A stretch of 11,836 nt of DNA from Caldifarciminota bacterium. Lineage in GTDB: Bacteria > Hydrothermota > Hydrothermia > B15-G9 > WFZT01. Where the stretch lies: NCBI GenBank assembly GCA_026991055.1, contig JALXCE010000301.1, forward strand, positions 1 to 11,836. Reading direction: 5' to 3'. Positions within the stretch are counted from its first letter, which is position 1. Each line of letters starts with the position of its first letter. Shown here one piece after another: positions 1 to 6,370 of this stretch. The notes under the pieces are model-generated. The model did no database searches and had not been told where the DNA came from. It worked only from the letters and a program-made list of their open reading frames with translations. The position numbers and the translations under genes were made by a program.

Positions 1-870
1 TACAAGTACGACGAGGAAAAACAGTTTGAAATATACAAAAGTGTTGCCGAAGAAGTTTATCCGCATCCTGTTATCATACGCGTTTTTGACGTTGGTGCCG
101 ATAAATTTGGACTCTATGAGCTCAACCATATAATTGAACAAAATCCTTTTCTTGGTGTTCGGGGAATCAGGGCCCTTCTGAAGCACAGGGATATTTTCGA
201 AATTCAGCTAAGAGCCATTTTACGAGCCCACAGAGAGGTTGGAAATATAAAGGTTATGCTGCCCATGGTAAGCCTCCTCGAGGAGGTTGAAGAGGCAAGG
301 GAAATTACCGAGGAAGTTGCATACAAACTTTCTCAAGAGCTGAGAGAAGATGTCCTCGTTCCCAAATTTGGGATAATGGTGGAAACGCCCGCATCGGCAA
401 TTATGGCTGACAAATTTGCCAACTACGTCGATTTCTTCAGTATAGGAACGAACGACCTTACCCAGTACACCCTTGCAGTTGACCGTAAAAATACTGATGT
501 TTCCGATATATACAACCATCTTCACCCCTCGGTTCTAAGGCTCATCAAGCAGGTTGTTGAGATGGGACACGAATACAACATACTGGTGGAAGTTTGCGGA
601 GAGCTTGCATCAGATCCATACGGCGTTCCAGTGCTTCTTGGGCTTGGTGTGGATGGGTTGTCTGTAACCCCCTCGAGCCTTCTTGAAACCAAAGAGCTCA
701 TAAGGCGTCTTTCCTATGAGGAAATCAAACCTATTGTTAAGGATGTCCTTGAAAGCTCAACTGCCGATGAAGTAAGATATATCATCGGTGAGCTTCTTAA
801 AGAGAAGTTCCCGCAGGTTTTAAAATTTATCTCACCGGATCGAAATTTTAACGGAGGTAACCATGATTAA
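1..870 (+). CDS. ptsI: Phosphoenolpyruvate-protein phosphotransferase (PTS enzyme I), C-terminal part
   Basis: The frame is open from the first base and ends at TAA 868-870, giving 289 residues. The N-terminal His domain and the gene start lie outside the window. What remains is the PEP-binding TIM-barrel domain of enzyme I, which takes phosphate from PEP and passes it through the N-terminal domain to HPr in sugar uptake. Visible motifs are RVFDVGADK (phosphate-binding Arg; E. coli has a GGDK here), NPFLGVRGIR (second Arg), MVETPASA, DFFSIGTNDLTQYTLAVDR and VEVCGELASDP with the active-site Cys at 595-597. The family is about 575 residues, so roughly half is present. The match to enzyme I is better than to PEP synthase or pyruvate phosphate dikinase, because the SIGTNDLTQYTLAVDR stretch is close to the enzyme I consensus. 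It overlaps the next gene by 8 nt. Confidence 0.95.
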   Translation, partial: YKYDEEKQFEIYKSVAEEVYPHPVIIRVFDVGADKFGLYELNHIIEQNPFLGVRGIRALLKHRDIFEIQLRAILRAHREVGNIKVMLPMVSLLEEVEEAREITEEVAYKLSQELREDVLVPKFGIMVETPASAIMADKFANYVDFFSIGTNDLTQYTLAVDRKNTDVSDIYNHLHPSVLRLIKQVVEMGHEYNILVEVCGELASDPYGVPVLLGLGVDGLSVTPSSLLETKELIRRLSYEEIKPIVKDVLESSTADEVRYIIGELLKEKFPQVLKFISPDRNFNGGNHD

Positions 871-1426
871 AAAAATTTTGCCAGCCCTTTTAATTGCTGG
901 TTTCCTTTTCTCTTACCCTGCGAGTAATGTGGTACCCATCCCAAATCGAGAGTATCTCCCGATGTTGCACAAAGTTCTCACATCGGCTAAGAAAAAAATT
1001 GATGTTTTTATGTTTGAAGCGCGCTACTATCCACAGTATCCTGACGATCCCAATGCCGTTATCGTGAAAGACCTGATTGATGCGCACAAGCGCGGTGTCA
1101 AGGTCACAGTGCTCCTTGATGCATCCACATGGAATGTTAGCAATACCATCCAGAATAAGCAATTCGGTGATACTCTTAGAAGTGCTGGGGTGGATGTGTG
1201 GTACGACCCACCGGATGTCACCAGCCATGATAAATTGATCATTGTAGATGATTCCGTCGTGATTGTGGGCTCGACAAACTGGAGTTACTACGCCCTTGAG
1301 CGTAACAACGAGGTTTCCGTGGTGATTTACTCGAAAGAGGTTGCAAAGGCACTTGAAAAACATTTTCACGATGTGCTGAGGCTCTCAACCCGTGAGCCAA
1401 AAATGATTCTAAGAAGGCGAGACTGA
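863..1426 (+). CDS. Exported single-HKD phospholipase D family protein (Nuc-like)
   Basis: This gene encodes 187 residues. The start ATG 863 has a strong ribosome binding site (GGAGG, 853-857) inside the end of ptsI. Residues 1-20 form a basic then hydrophobic segment ending in SYPAS, which looks like a signal peptide, so the product probably acts outside the cytoplasm. The C-terminal half carries one HKD motif, HDKLIIVD (His122, Lys124, Asp129), followed by the usual GSTNWS at 136-141. Single-HKD members of about this size, such as the endonuclease Nuc, dimerise to build one active site with two motifs and cleave phosphodiester bonds through a phospho-His intermediate. The catalytic residues are intact, so activity is likely. 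Whether the substrate is DNA, phospholipid or something else cannot be read from the sequence. The tight linkage to ptsI and to the next exported protein implies co-transcription, with no clear shared pathway. Confidence 0.85.
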   Translation: MIKKILPALLIAGFLFSYPASNVVPIPNREYLPMLHKVLTSAKKKIDVFMFEARYYPQYPDDPNAVIVKDLIDAHKRGVKVTVLLDASTWNVSNTIQNKQFGDTLRSAGVDVWYDPPDVTSHDKLIIVDDSVVIVGSTNWSYYALERNNEVSVVIYSKEVAKALEKHFHDVLRLSTREPKMILRRRD

Positions 1427-1427
1427 T

Positions 1428-2324
1428 ATGCTTTTCCCACTTTTGCTCTCAATCATCTTTGCAGCAGATACACTCCAGCTCACCATAGTGCATACTAACG
1501 ACCTCGACAATACCTTTTATCCACAGAAGGCTCGCTGGATTAACCCTGATTTTCCGCCCATTCTGGGAGGTGAGCAGTCATTTAAAGAGCTTCTTGCAAA
1601 GGAAAGGAAAGATGGAGGTGTATTTTTACTATTAAATGGCGGGGGCATGCTCGGTGGTAATCTGATAGGTCAGTATACAGACTTCAGATGGACAGAGGAA
1701 TTTATGAATACCACCCGGTATGATGCCACAACCCTCGGAGTGAAAGATTTCCTGCATGGTGTTGATACCCTGAAGCAGTTTCTAAAAAGGCTAAAAGTCC
1801 CTGTAGTCTGCGCGAATATAACTTATGCCAGTGATACCTTGAAACATGTGGATTGGGTTAAACCATATATCATCATTCACCGAAATGGCTTAAAAATCGG
1901 GATATTTGGTCTGATAACCGAGTATATGCCCATCTATTCGAGGAAAAAGAACATCAGAGGCCTTTTCTTCTTAAGAGAGATTTCCACGGCGAAAAGGGTA
2001 GTAGCCGAGCTGAAAAAGCAGAATGTCGACATGATTATCGCACTTGCACACATTAGCTACAATCACGAGAAGGAACTTTTGAAAGAGGTGCCAGATATTG
2101 ATATTATTATCGGAGGGCTTGATCGTGGAGGCACGAGATACCCAACGGAGAATCCGGTAAACCATAACATTGATGTGAGAACTTACGGCAGGCTATCGAG
2201 TGTTGGCGTTTTAAAGCTCAAATTTTCCCGCAAGTATCGGACAATTTTAAACTATTCCTGGCACTCCGAAACCCTCTTTGCCGATAAATATCCTGTCCCT
2301 TTGGATAAAGTAAAGACCTACTGA
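1428..2324 (+). CDS. Exported 5'-nucleotidase-like metallophosphoesterase-fold protein, probable pseudoenzyme
   Basis: This gene encodes 298 residues and starts 1 nt after the phospholipase-D-like gene. Residues 1-13 are hydrophobic and end in FAA, a probable signal peptide. The order of motifs follows the N-terminal calcineurin-like domain of the UshA/5'-nucleotidase family: LTIVHTNDLD (18-27), LLNGGG (68-73), YDATTLGVKDF (98-108), PVVCANI, KIGIFGLIT, ALAHIS and DIDIIIGGLDRG. The metal-site residues are largely gone. The family NDxH is NDLD here, DxGD is NGGG, GNHE is GVKD, and GGHxH (or GGHxQ) is GGLDR (231-233). Only Asp25 and His208 of the expected ligands survive. The C-terminal 5'-nucleotidase domain is absent. 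The frame is clean with no internal stop, so the protein is probably maintained for binding or a structural role rather than hydrolysis. The fold assignment is good; the function is unknown. Confidence 0.75.
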   Translation: MLFPLLLSIIFAADTLQLTIVHTNDLDNTFYPQKARWINPDFPPILGGEQSFKELLAKERKDGGVFLLLNGGGMLGGNLIGQYTDFRWTEEFMNTTRYDATTLGVKDFLHGVDTLKQFLKRLKVPVVCANITYASDTLKHVDWVKPYIIIHRNGLKIGIFGLITEYMPIYSRKKNIRGLFFLREISTAKRVVAELKKQNVDMIIALAHISYNHEKELLKEVPDIDIIIGGLDRGGTRYPTENPVNHNIDVRTYGRLSSVGVLKLKFSRKYRTILNYSWHSETLFADKYPVPLDKVKTY

Positions 2325-2350
2325 GTGTAAAATCATTCGTTTCTGTATCC

Positions 2351-2474
2351 ATTGCCCACTCTGTATTTAACTGCTCCCTCACCGTTGTTTATAGAGATTA
2401 GAGTCTCTTTAACAGGGCAATAAATCTCCGTTAGCACGATTTCACTATTTACACTTCAAATGTGGGGCAATAAA
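2351..2474. repeat. Repeated GGGCAAT motifs upstream of the haem operon
   Basis: The 10-mer GGGCAATAAA occurs at 2415-2424 and again at 2465-2474, exactly 50 nt apart. Its 7-nt core is present inverted (ATTGCCC) at 2351-2357. The second direct copy occupies the end of the promoter spacer and runs into the -10 box, where a bound protein would block RNA polymerase. An operator for an unidentified regulator is an inference from position; no known box was recognised. Confidence 0.4.
2390..2411 (+). other. Weak imperfect hairpin in the intergenic region
   Basis: AGAGA (2393-2397) pairs with TCTCT (2404-2408) across a 6-nt loop. Allowing one mismatch, the stem extends to TATAGAGA/TCTCTTTA. It lies 66 nt after the stop of the upstream unit. 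It is AT-rich and lacks a real T-tract, so it is at best a weak terminator for the ptsI unit or a protein-binding site. Confidence 0.25.
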
Positions 2475-2476
2475 AT
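2448..2476 (+). promoter_or_regulatory. Sigma-70-type promoter of the haem operon
   Basis: The -35 box TTTACA (2448-2453, five of six consensus bases) and the -10 box TAAAAT (2471-2476, five of six) are separated by the ideal 17 nt. Transcription would begin near 2483, leaving a leader of about 30 nt before ATG 2514. It is the only good promoter seen ahead of the haem genes. It also shows that the in-frame ATG at 2460, which lies within the promoter spacer, cannot be the start on this transcript. Confidence 0.65.
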
Positions 2477-2513
2477 AAACCTCGATTCTCAAAATTCAAC
2501 TCAAGGTCGAGTA

Positions 2514-4562
2514 ATGGAAGAAAGGATTTTTGCAGTCGAAATAGACCATAAAAGCTGCCCCCTCGAAATCAGGGAGAAGATTGAAATCGGCAAGGACCTG
2601 ATCGCTTCCCATCTCAGGTACTTTAAAGAAAACTATAGACTCGATGAGGTTTTTATGCTCTCCACGTGCAACAGGATGAATCTCACTGCCATAGGAAAAG
2701 ATATTGATCCCATTTCACTGTTTGAGGGGCGTGTTCCAAGAGAATATGTGGCTTTGTACCGTGGAAGAGAGGCAGTATCCCACCTCTTCTCGATTTCGGC
2801 AGGTCTCGAGTCGCAGGTGCCCGGCGAATACGAAATTCTCGGACAGGTCAAGGAAGCGGCAGAAATTGCAAGGAATACCGGAACACTTGGCCACGTGCTT
2901 GGCGAGCTAATCAACAGAGCGCTCAGAACCGGTAAAAGAGTCAGGAATGAAACGGGCATAGCCAATGGCAACCTTTCCTTCTCCTCCATCGCTCTTAACC
3001 TTATAAAGCAAAAGTCTTTTGAAAACCCGAGGATTCTTATCATCGGCACCGGCACCATTGCGAAAAATCTCATTCTACTTTTGAAAAAACATGGGATTGG
3101 CGAAATCTTTGTTGTATCCCCGACTTCGAAAGAAAGAACAGAAGTCTTTTCAAAGGAATTGGGGATTTTACCGGGAACCGGCCTGCCTTACGAGAAGTTT
3201 GATGTTATTGTAACTGCTACAGACAAACGGGTTATAGAAAAAAGGCAAATTGAGAGCCTCGAAAGATCGCCGCTACTCATTGATCTTGGTTTTCCAAGGA
3301 ATATCTCTCCGGAGATCAAAAAATTGGATGGAGTAACCCTCTATAACCTCGAAGACCTGAAAGAAATCCGGCAGGGATTCATTGTGAATCGCGAGACGTT
3401 TATCCCTGTTGCCCATGCCATCATCGAAGAGGAAACAGAAAAGTTCATGGAGTGGCTGAAAATCTGGGAAATCAGCCCCCTTATCAAAAAAATCCATATG
3501 GAAGCGGAAAAAACAAGACTTATGGAACTCAATCAACTTGCTGAAAACAAACTCATTGATCCCGAATTTGTCGGAAATTTCTCTTATAAGCTAATTAAAA
3601 AGGTTCTACACAGGTCAGTTAGGGAAATCAAGGAATTTGCAATCAAGAGGAACGGAAAAAAAGAGCTACCTTCGCGTGTTGTAATAGGAACAAGAGGTAG
3701 CAAGCTTGCCCTGATCCAGGCGAATCAGGTTTTAAATTTACTCCAGAGCAAATTCCCCGATATAGCGTTCGAGCTGAAAATTGTAAGAACCACAGGTGAC
3801 CGGGGCAAGATCGGAGTCGTGGGTGCATTTGTTAAAGAACTTGAGCTCGCCCTCCTGAGGGGCGAGATAGATATGGCGGTTCATAGTCTGAAAGACATGC
3901 CCACAAGCCTTCCAGATGGACTTGGTATTGTGAGCGTCCCTGTGAGAGAGGACATCCGGGATGCATTCATTTCCCGTAATAGACTTGGATTTGATGAGCT
4001 TCCAGTAGGAAGTGTCATAGGTACAGGTAGTCCCCGAAGGATTGCGCAGATTCGCCACCTGCGCCCGGACCTTGAGGTGAAGCCCATTAAGGGGAACGTG
4101 GATACGAGATTGAGAAAACTCGATGAAGGGCAGTATGATGCCATAATCCTTGCACTGGCAGGCCTGAAGCGGATGAATCTTCAGAAGAGAGCCACCGAGG
4201 TTTTCCCACCCTCAAGGTTTTATCCGGCAGTTGCTCAGGGAGCTATTGGCATTGAAGTCAAACTGGAAAATAGCAGTGTAGTTGAAGTAGCGAGGGCCAT
4301 AAACAACGATAAGCTTTTCAAGCAGGTCCTCGCTGAGCGAGCATTTTTAAATAGACTTGGTGCAGGATGCAGAACACCTGTGGGTGTGTATTCTGAGGTG
4401 GAGCACAAAAGATTAAAACTTTACGGTGCCATCTTCTCACCAGACGGATATGTTATCAAAGATGAACTAAGTGGCAATATTGAGGATGCACGCATTGTAG
4501 GTCTAACACTCGCTGAAAGATTGATAGAGCGTGGTGCTCATGAACTCATGGTGGCAAGATGA
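2514..4562 (+). CDS. hemA-hemC: Fused glutamyl-tRNA reductase / hydroxymethylbilane synthase
   Basis: This is one uninterrupted frame of 682 residues containing two normally separate enzymes. Residues 1 to about 385 are glutamyl-tRNA reductase, which uses NADPH to make glutamate-1-semialdehyde. It shows IDHKSCPLEIREK near the start, STCNRM with catalytic Cys52, GEYEILGQVKEA, GKRVRNETGI, a nucleotide-binding GTGTIAKN and DLGFPRNISPEI. A dimerisation helix follows, ending in KKVLHRSVREIKEFA. Residues from about 388 are porphobilinogen deaminase: VVIGTRGSKLALIQANQV, HSLKDMPT with catalytic Asp461, GTGSPRR, KGNVDTRLRKL and GAGCRTPVG with the dipyrromethane-cofactor Cys619. Both halves are near full length with key residues intact, so both should be active. 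ATG 2514 was chosen because it has AAGG 7 nt upstream, begins where the family begins and lies after the promoter; an upstream in-frame ATG (2460) has none of these. The stop overlaps hemD by ATGA. Confidence 0.93.
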   Translation: MEERIFAVEIDHKSCPLEIREKIEIGKDLIASHLRYFKENYRLDEVFMLSTCNRMNLTAIGKDIDPISLFEGRVPREYVALYRGREAVSHLFSISAGLESQVPGEYEILGQVKEAAEIARNTGTLGHVLGELINRALRTGKRVRNETGIANGNLSFSSIALNLIKQKSFENPRILIIGTGTIAKNLILLLKKHGIGEIFVVSPTSKERTEVFSKELGILPGTGLPYEKFDVIVTATDKRVIEKRQIESLERSPLLIDLGFPRNISPEIKKLDGVTLYNLEDLKEIRQGFIVNRETFIPVAHAIIEEETEKFMEWLKIWEISPLIKKIHMEAEKTRLMELNQLAENKLIDPEFVGNFSYKLIKKVLHRSVREIKEFAIKRNGKKELPSRVVIGTRGSKLALIQANQVLNLLQSKFPDIAFELKIVRTTGDRGKIGVVGAFVKELELALLRGEIDMAVHSLKDMPTSLPDGLGIVSVPVREDIRDAFISRNRLGFDELPVGSVIGTGSPRRIAQIRHLRPDLEVKPIKGNVDTRLRKLDEGQYDAIILALAGLKRMNLQKRATEVFPPSRFYPAVAQGAIGIEVKLENSSVVEVARAINNDKLFKQVLAERAFLNRLGAGCRTPVGVYSEVEHKRLKLYGAIFSPDGYVIKDELSGNIEDARIVGLTLAERLIERGAHELMVAR

Positions 4563-5317
4563 CACTTGACAACGCAAGGATACTCATAACCAGACCAGCT
4601 CATCAGGTGGATGAGTTCGCAAGGCTCGTCGAAAAATACGGTGGAATACCAGTAAAATTTCCCGTTCTTGAGATAAAACCCCTCGATTTTGAGAAATCAC
4701 TCAAAGAGGAGCTGAAAAAGTCTTACCGGTGGATTGTCTTTACCAGTGTTAATGGAGTCCGCTTCTCCTTCAAACACGTAAAAGATAGGTTTACTCCTGA
4801 AATAAAAATCTGTGCCATAGGGCCTGCAACAGCCCGCGCCATTGAGGAAATGGGAGGACGTGTGGATTTTGTGCCTGATAAATACGTATCCTCCGAGATT
4901 GCCCGTTTACTCCCTATCAAAGAGGGAGATAGAGTTCTTCTCCTGCGGGCTAAAATCGCCCCATCAGATTTGAGAAAAGAGTTAATCCATAAAGGGGCAG
5001 AGGTTGTAGAGATTCCTGTCTATGACACGGTGGAAAAGATTTATCCACCGGAAGAGGTGCAAAAGAAAATATTTCCGGTCCCGGATTTCATTACATTCAC
5101 AAGTAGTTCGACTTTCAGGGCCTTTATCAAAAACCTTGAGAATGCAGGGATTGAGCCTCAGGAAATTTTCAGAGAGGGGAAAATTGCAGTTATTGGGCCG
5201 GTCACAGCCCAGGCAGTAAGGTCTTCTGGATTTGAGCCCGATGTAATTGCTAAGGAGCATACCTTAGAGGGGTTGTTGAAAGCAATATCCGCGTTTCTCA
5301 AGGAGGTTAGAGTATGA
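4559..5317 (+). CDS. hemD: Uroporphyrinogen-III synthase
   Basis: This gene encodes 252 residues, normal for the family. It cyclises hydroxymethylbilane and inverts ring D to give uroporphyrinogen III. The sequence family is poorly conserved, but the marks are here: LITRPAHQ near residue 10, WIVFTSVNGVRF, CAIGPATARAIEEMG, then in the second lobe DFITFTSSSTFRAF, AVIGPVTAQAV and a closing HTLEGLLKAI. This is the usual two-lobed layout. The start overlaps the stop of hemA-hemC as ATGA, so translation is probably coupled. Placement directly after the HemC domain, whose unstable product it uses, supports the call. Confidence 0.93.
   Translation: MTLDNARILITRPAHQVDEFARLVEKYGGIPVKFPVLEIKPLDFEKSLKEELKKSYRWIVFTSVNGVRFSFKHVKDRFTPEIKICAIGPATARAIEEMGGRVDFVPDKYVSSEIARLLPIKEGDRVLLLRAKIAPSDLRKELIHKGAEVVEIPVYDTVEKIYPPEEVQKKIFPVPDFITFTSSSTFRAFIKNLENAGIEPQEIFREGKIAVIGPVTAQAVRSSGFEPDVIAKEHTLEGLLKAISAFLKEVRV
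5300..5306 (+). promoter_or_regulatory. Strong ribosome binding site for hemB
   Basis: AAGGAGG lies 7 nt before ATG 5314, inside the end of hemD. It is the best Shine-Dalgarno match among the overlapping junctions of the operon and suggests that hemB is translated efficiently even without coupling. Confidence 0.75.
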
Positions 5318-6282
5318 AACTTACAAGGAGACCGAGGAGACTCAGAGGGTCTCCAGCTATCAGAAGGATGGTTCGTGAAACCGCTCTAAATGTGAACGAC
5401 CTGATTTATCCGATCTTTGTTAGATTTGGATCGCACATCAGGGAAGAAATTCCATCCATGCCGGGTATTTACCGATTTACCCTTGATGAGCTTGAGCCTG
5501 AGATCAGGGATGTACAGGAGCTTGGAATCCCGGCGATAATTCTTTTTGGAATTCCTGAATACAAAGATGAGAAGGCCACAAGTGCATTTGAGGAAAACGG
5601 AATTGTTCAGGAGGCCGTAAGACTCGTTAAAAAGCTCGCGCCGGACCTCTTTGTTATAACGGATGTGTGCATGTGCCAGTACACTACATTTGGCCACTGT
5701 GGAATTGTGAAGGATGGTAAGGTCCTAAATGACGAGAGTCTTGAAATTCTTGCGAAAATCGCTGTTTCACATGTAAAGGCGGGAGCGGACATGGTGGCAC
5801 CCAGTGCCATGATGGATGGTCAGGTGAGGGCGATAAGGGAGGCCTTAGATGCTGAGGGATTTACTGATATCCCGATAATGGGATACTCGGCGAAGTATGC
5901 GTCAGCATTTTATGGACCTTTTAGAGATGCAGCGGAATCTGCACCGAAATTTGGAGACCGTTCAACCTATCAGATGGACCCCCCGAACTGGCGTGAGGCA
6001 ATGCGTGAAATTGAGCTGGATATTGAAGAGGGAGCAGACATTGTAATGGTGAAACCAGCTCTACCTTACCTGGACATCATTGCGAGGGCCCGTGAGAGAT
6101 TTGACTATCCCATCGCTGCATACAATGTAAGTGGAGAGTATTCCCTTGTGAAAGCAGCTGCCATGCAGGGCTGGATTGACGAGAAAAGAGTGACCCTTGA
6201 GCTTTTAACCTCAATAAAAAGGGCTGGAGCGGATTTGATACTTACGTATTTTGCCAAGGATGTGGCCAGGTGGATAGGGTAG
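5314..6282 (+). CDS. hemB: Delta-aminolaevulinic acid dehydratase (porphobilinogen synthase)
   Basis: This gene encodes 322 residues, full length. It condenses two 5-aminolaevulinate molecules to porphobilinogen in the cytoplasm. The zinc site is the cysteine-rich form, DVCMCQYTTFGHCG, with Cys119, Cys121 and Cys129; an Asp-rich magnesium-type site is absent. The two active-site lysines are Lys194 in YSAKYASAFYGPF and Lys247 in MVKPALPYLD, the latter forming the Schiff base. The N-terminal arm (RRPRRLRGSPAIRRMVRET) and the closing YFAKDVARW are typical. The start overlaps the hemD stop as ATGA. It is followed by an 88-nt gap with a long palindrome, the only such break inside the haem operon. 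Confidence 0.97.
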   Translation: MKLTRRPRRLRGSPAIRRMVRETALNVNDLIYPIFVRFGSHIREEIPSMPGIYRFTLDELEPEIRDVQELGIPAIILFGIPEYKDEKATSAFEENGIVQEAVRLVKKLAPDLFVITDVCMCQYTTFGHCGIVKDGKVLNDESLEILAKIAVSHVKAGADMVAPSAMMDGQVRAIREALDAEGFTDIPIMGYSAKYASAFYGPFRDAAESAPKFGDRSTYQMDPPNWREAMREIELDIEEGADIVMVKPALPYLDIIARARERFDYPIAAYNVSGEYSLVKAAAMQGWIDEKRVTLELLTSIKRAGADLILTYFAKDVARWIG

Positions 6283-6307
6283 CGTCACATACTTGCCTCC
6301 ACTGTTA

Positions 6308-6348
6308 TGTTCAGGGCGGAGCGGGCTTCGCCCGCTCCGCCCTGAACA
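6308..6348. repeat. Perfect 19-bp palindrome with 3-nt loop, hemB to radical SAM gap
   Basis: The arms 6308-6326 (TGTTCAGGGCGGAGCGGGC) and 6330-6348 are perfect inverted copies around the loop TTC. The arms are about 74% GC, far above their surroundings. No T-run follows on either strand, so it does not look like an intrinsic terminator. In mRNA it would form a very stable hairpin between hemB and the downstream genes. It resembles a REP-like extragenic palindrome; a role in mRNA processing or stability is inference. Confidence 0.9.
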
Positions 6349-6358
6349 ACTAAATCTC

Positions 6359-6364
6359 AAGGAG
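6359..6364 (+). promoter_or_regulatory. Ribosome binding site of the radical SAM gene
   Basis: AAGGAG lies 6 nt before ATG 6371, just downstream of the palindrome. It fixes the start and shows that this gene initiates independently instead of through overlap coupling. Confidence 0.7.
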
Positions 6365-6370
6365 TAACAA

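Noticed and set aside
273..286. 14-bp perfect palindrome CCTCCTCGAGGAGG in ptsI
   Set aside because: About one such palindrome is expected by chance in a window this long, and it encodes ordinary enzyme I residues.
890..1369. 159-residue open frame on the minus strand opposite the phospholipase-D-like gene
   Set aside because: It is the antisense of a well-supported gene, shows no recognisable domain and has no start signals; the same applies to the other antisense frames over haem genes.
2324..2455. A miniature inverted-repeat transposable element in the intergenic region
   Set aside because: The terminal repeats are only 8 bp, the inner repeats are offset by 7 nt from symmetry, no target duplication was seen, and the right end overlaps a functional-looking promoter.
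2460..2513. Upstream in-frame ATG giving an 18-residue longer HemA N-terminus
   Set aside because: It lies between the -35 and -10 boxes, has no ribosome binding site, and the extra residues do not match the HemA family, whose conserved start corresponds to ATG 2514.
6308..6348. Intrinsic terminator after hemB
   Set aside because: The stem is ideal, but neither strand has a T-run after it, and the haem operon clearly continues.
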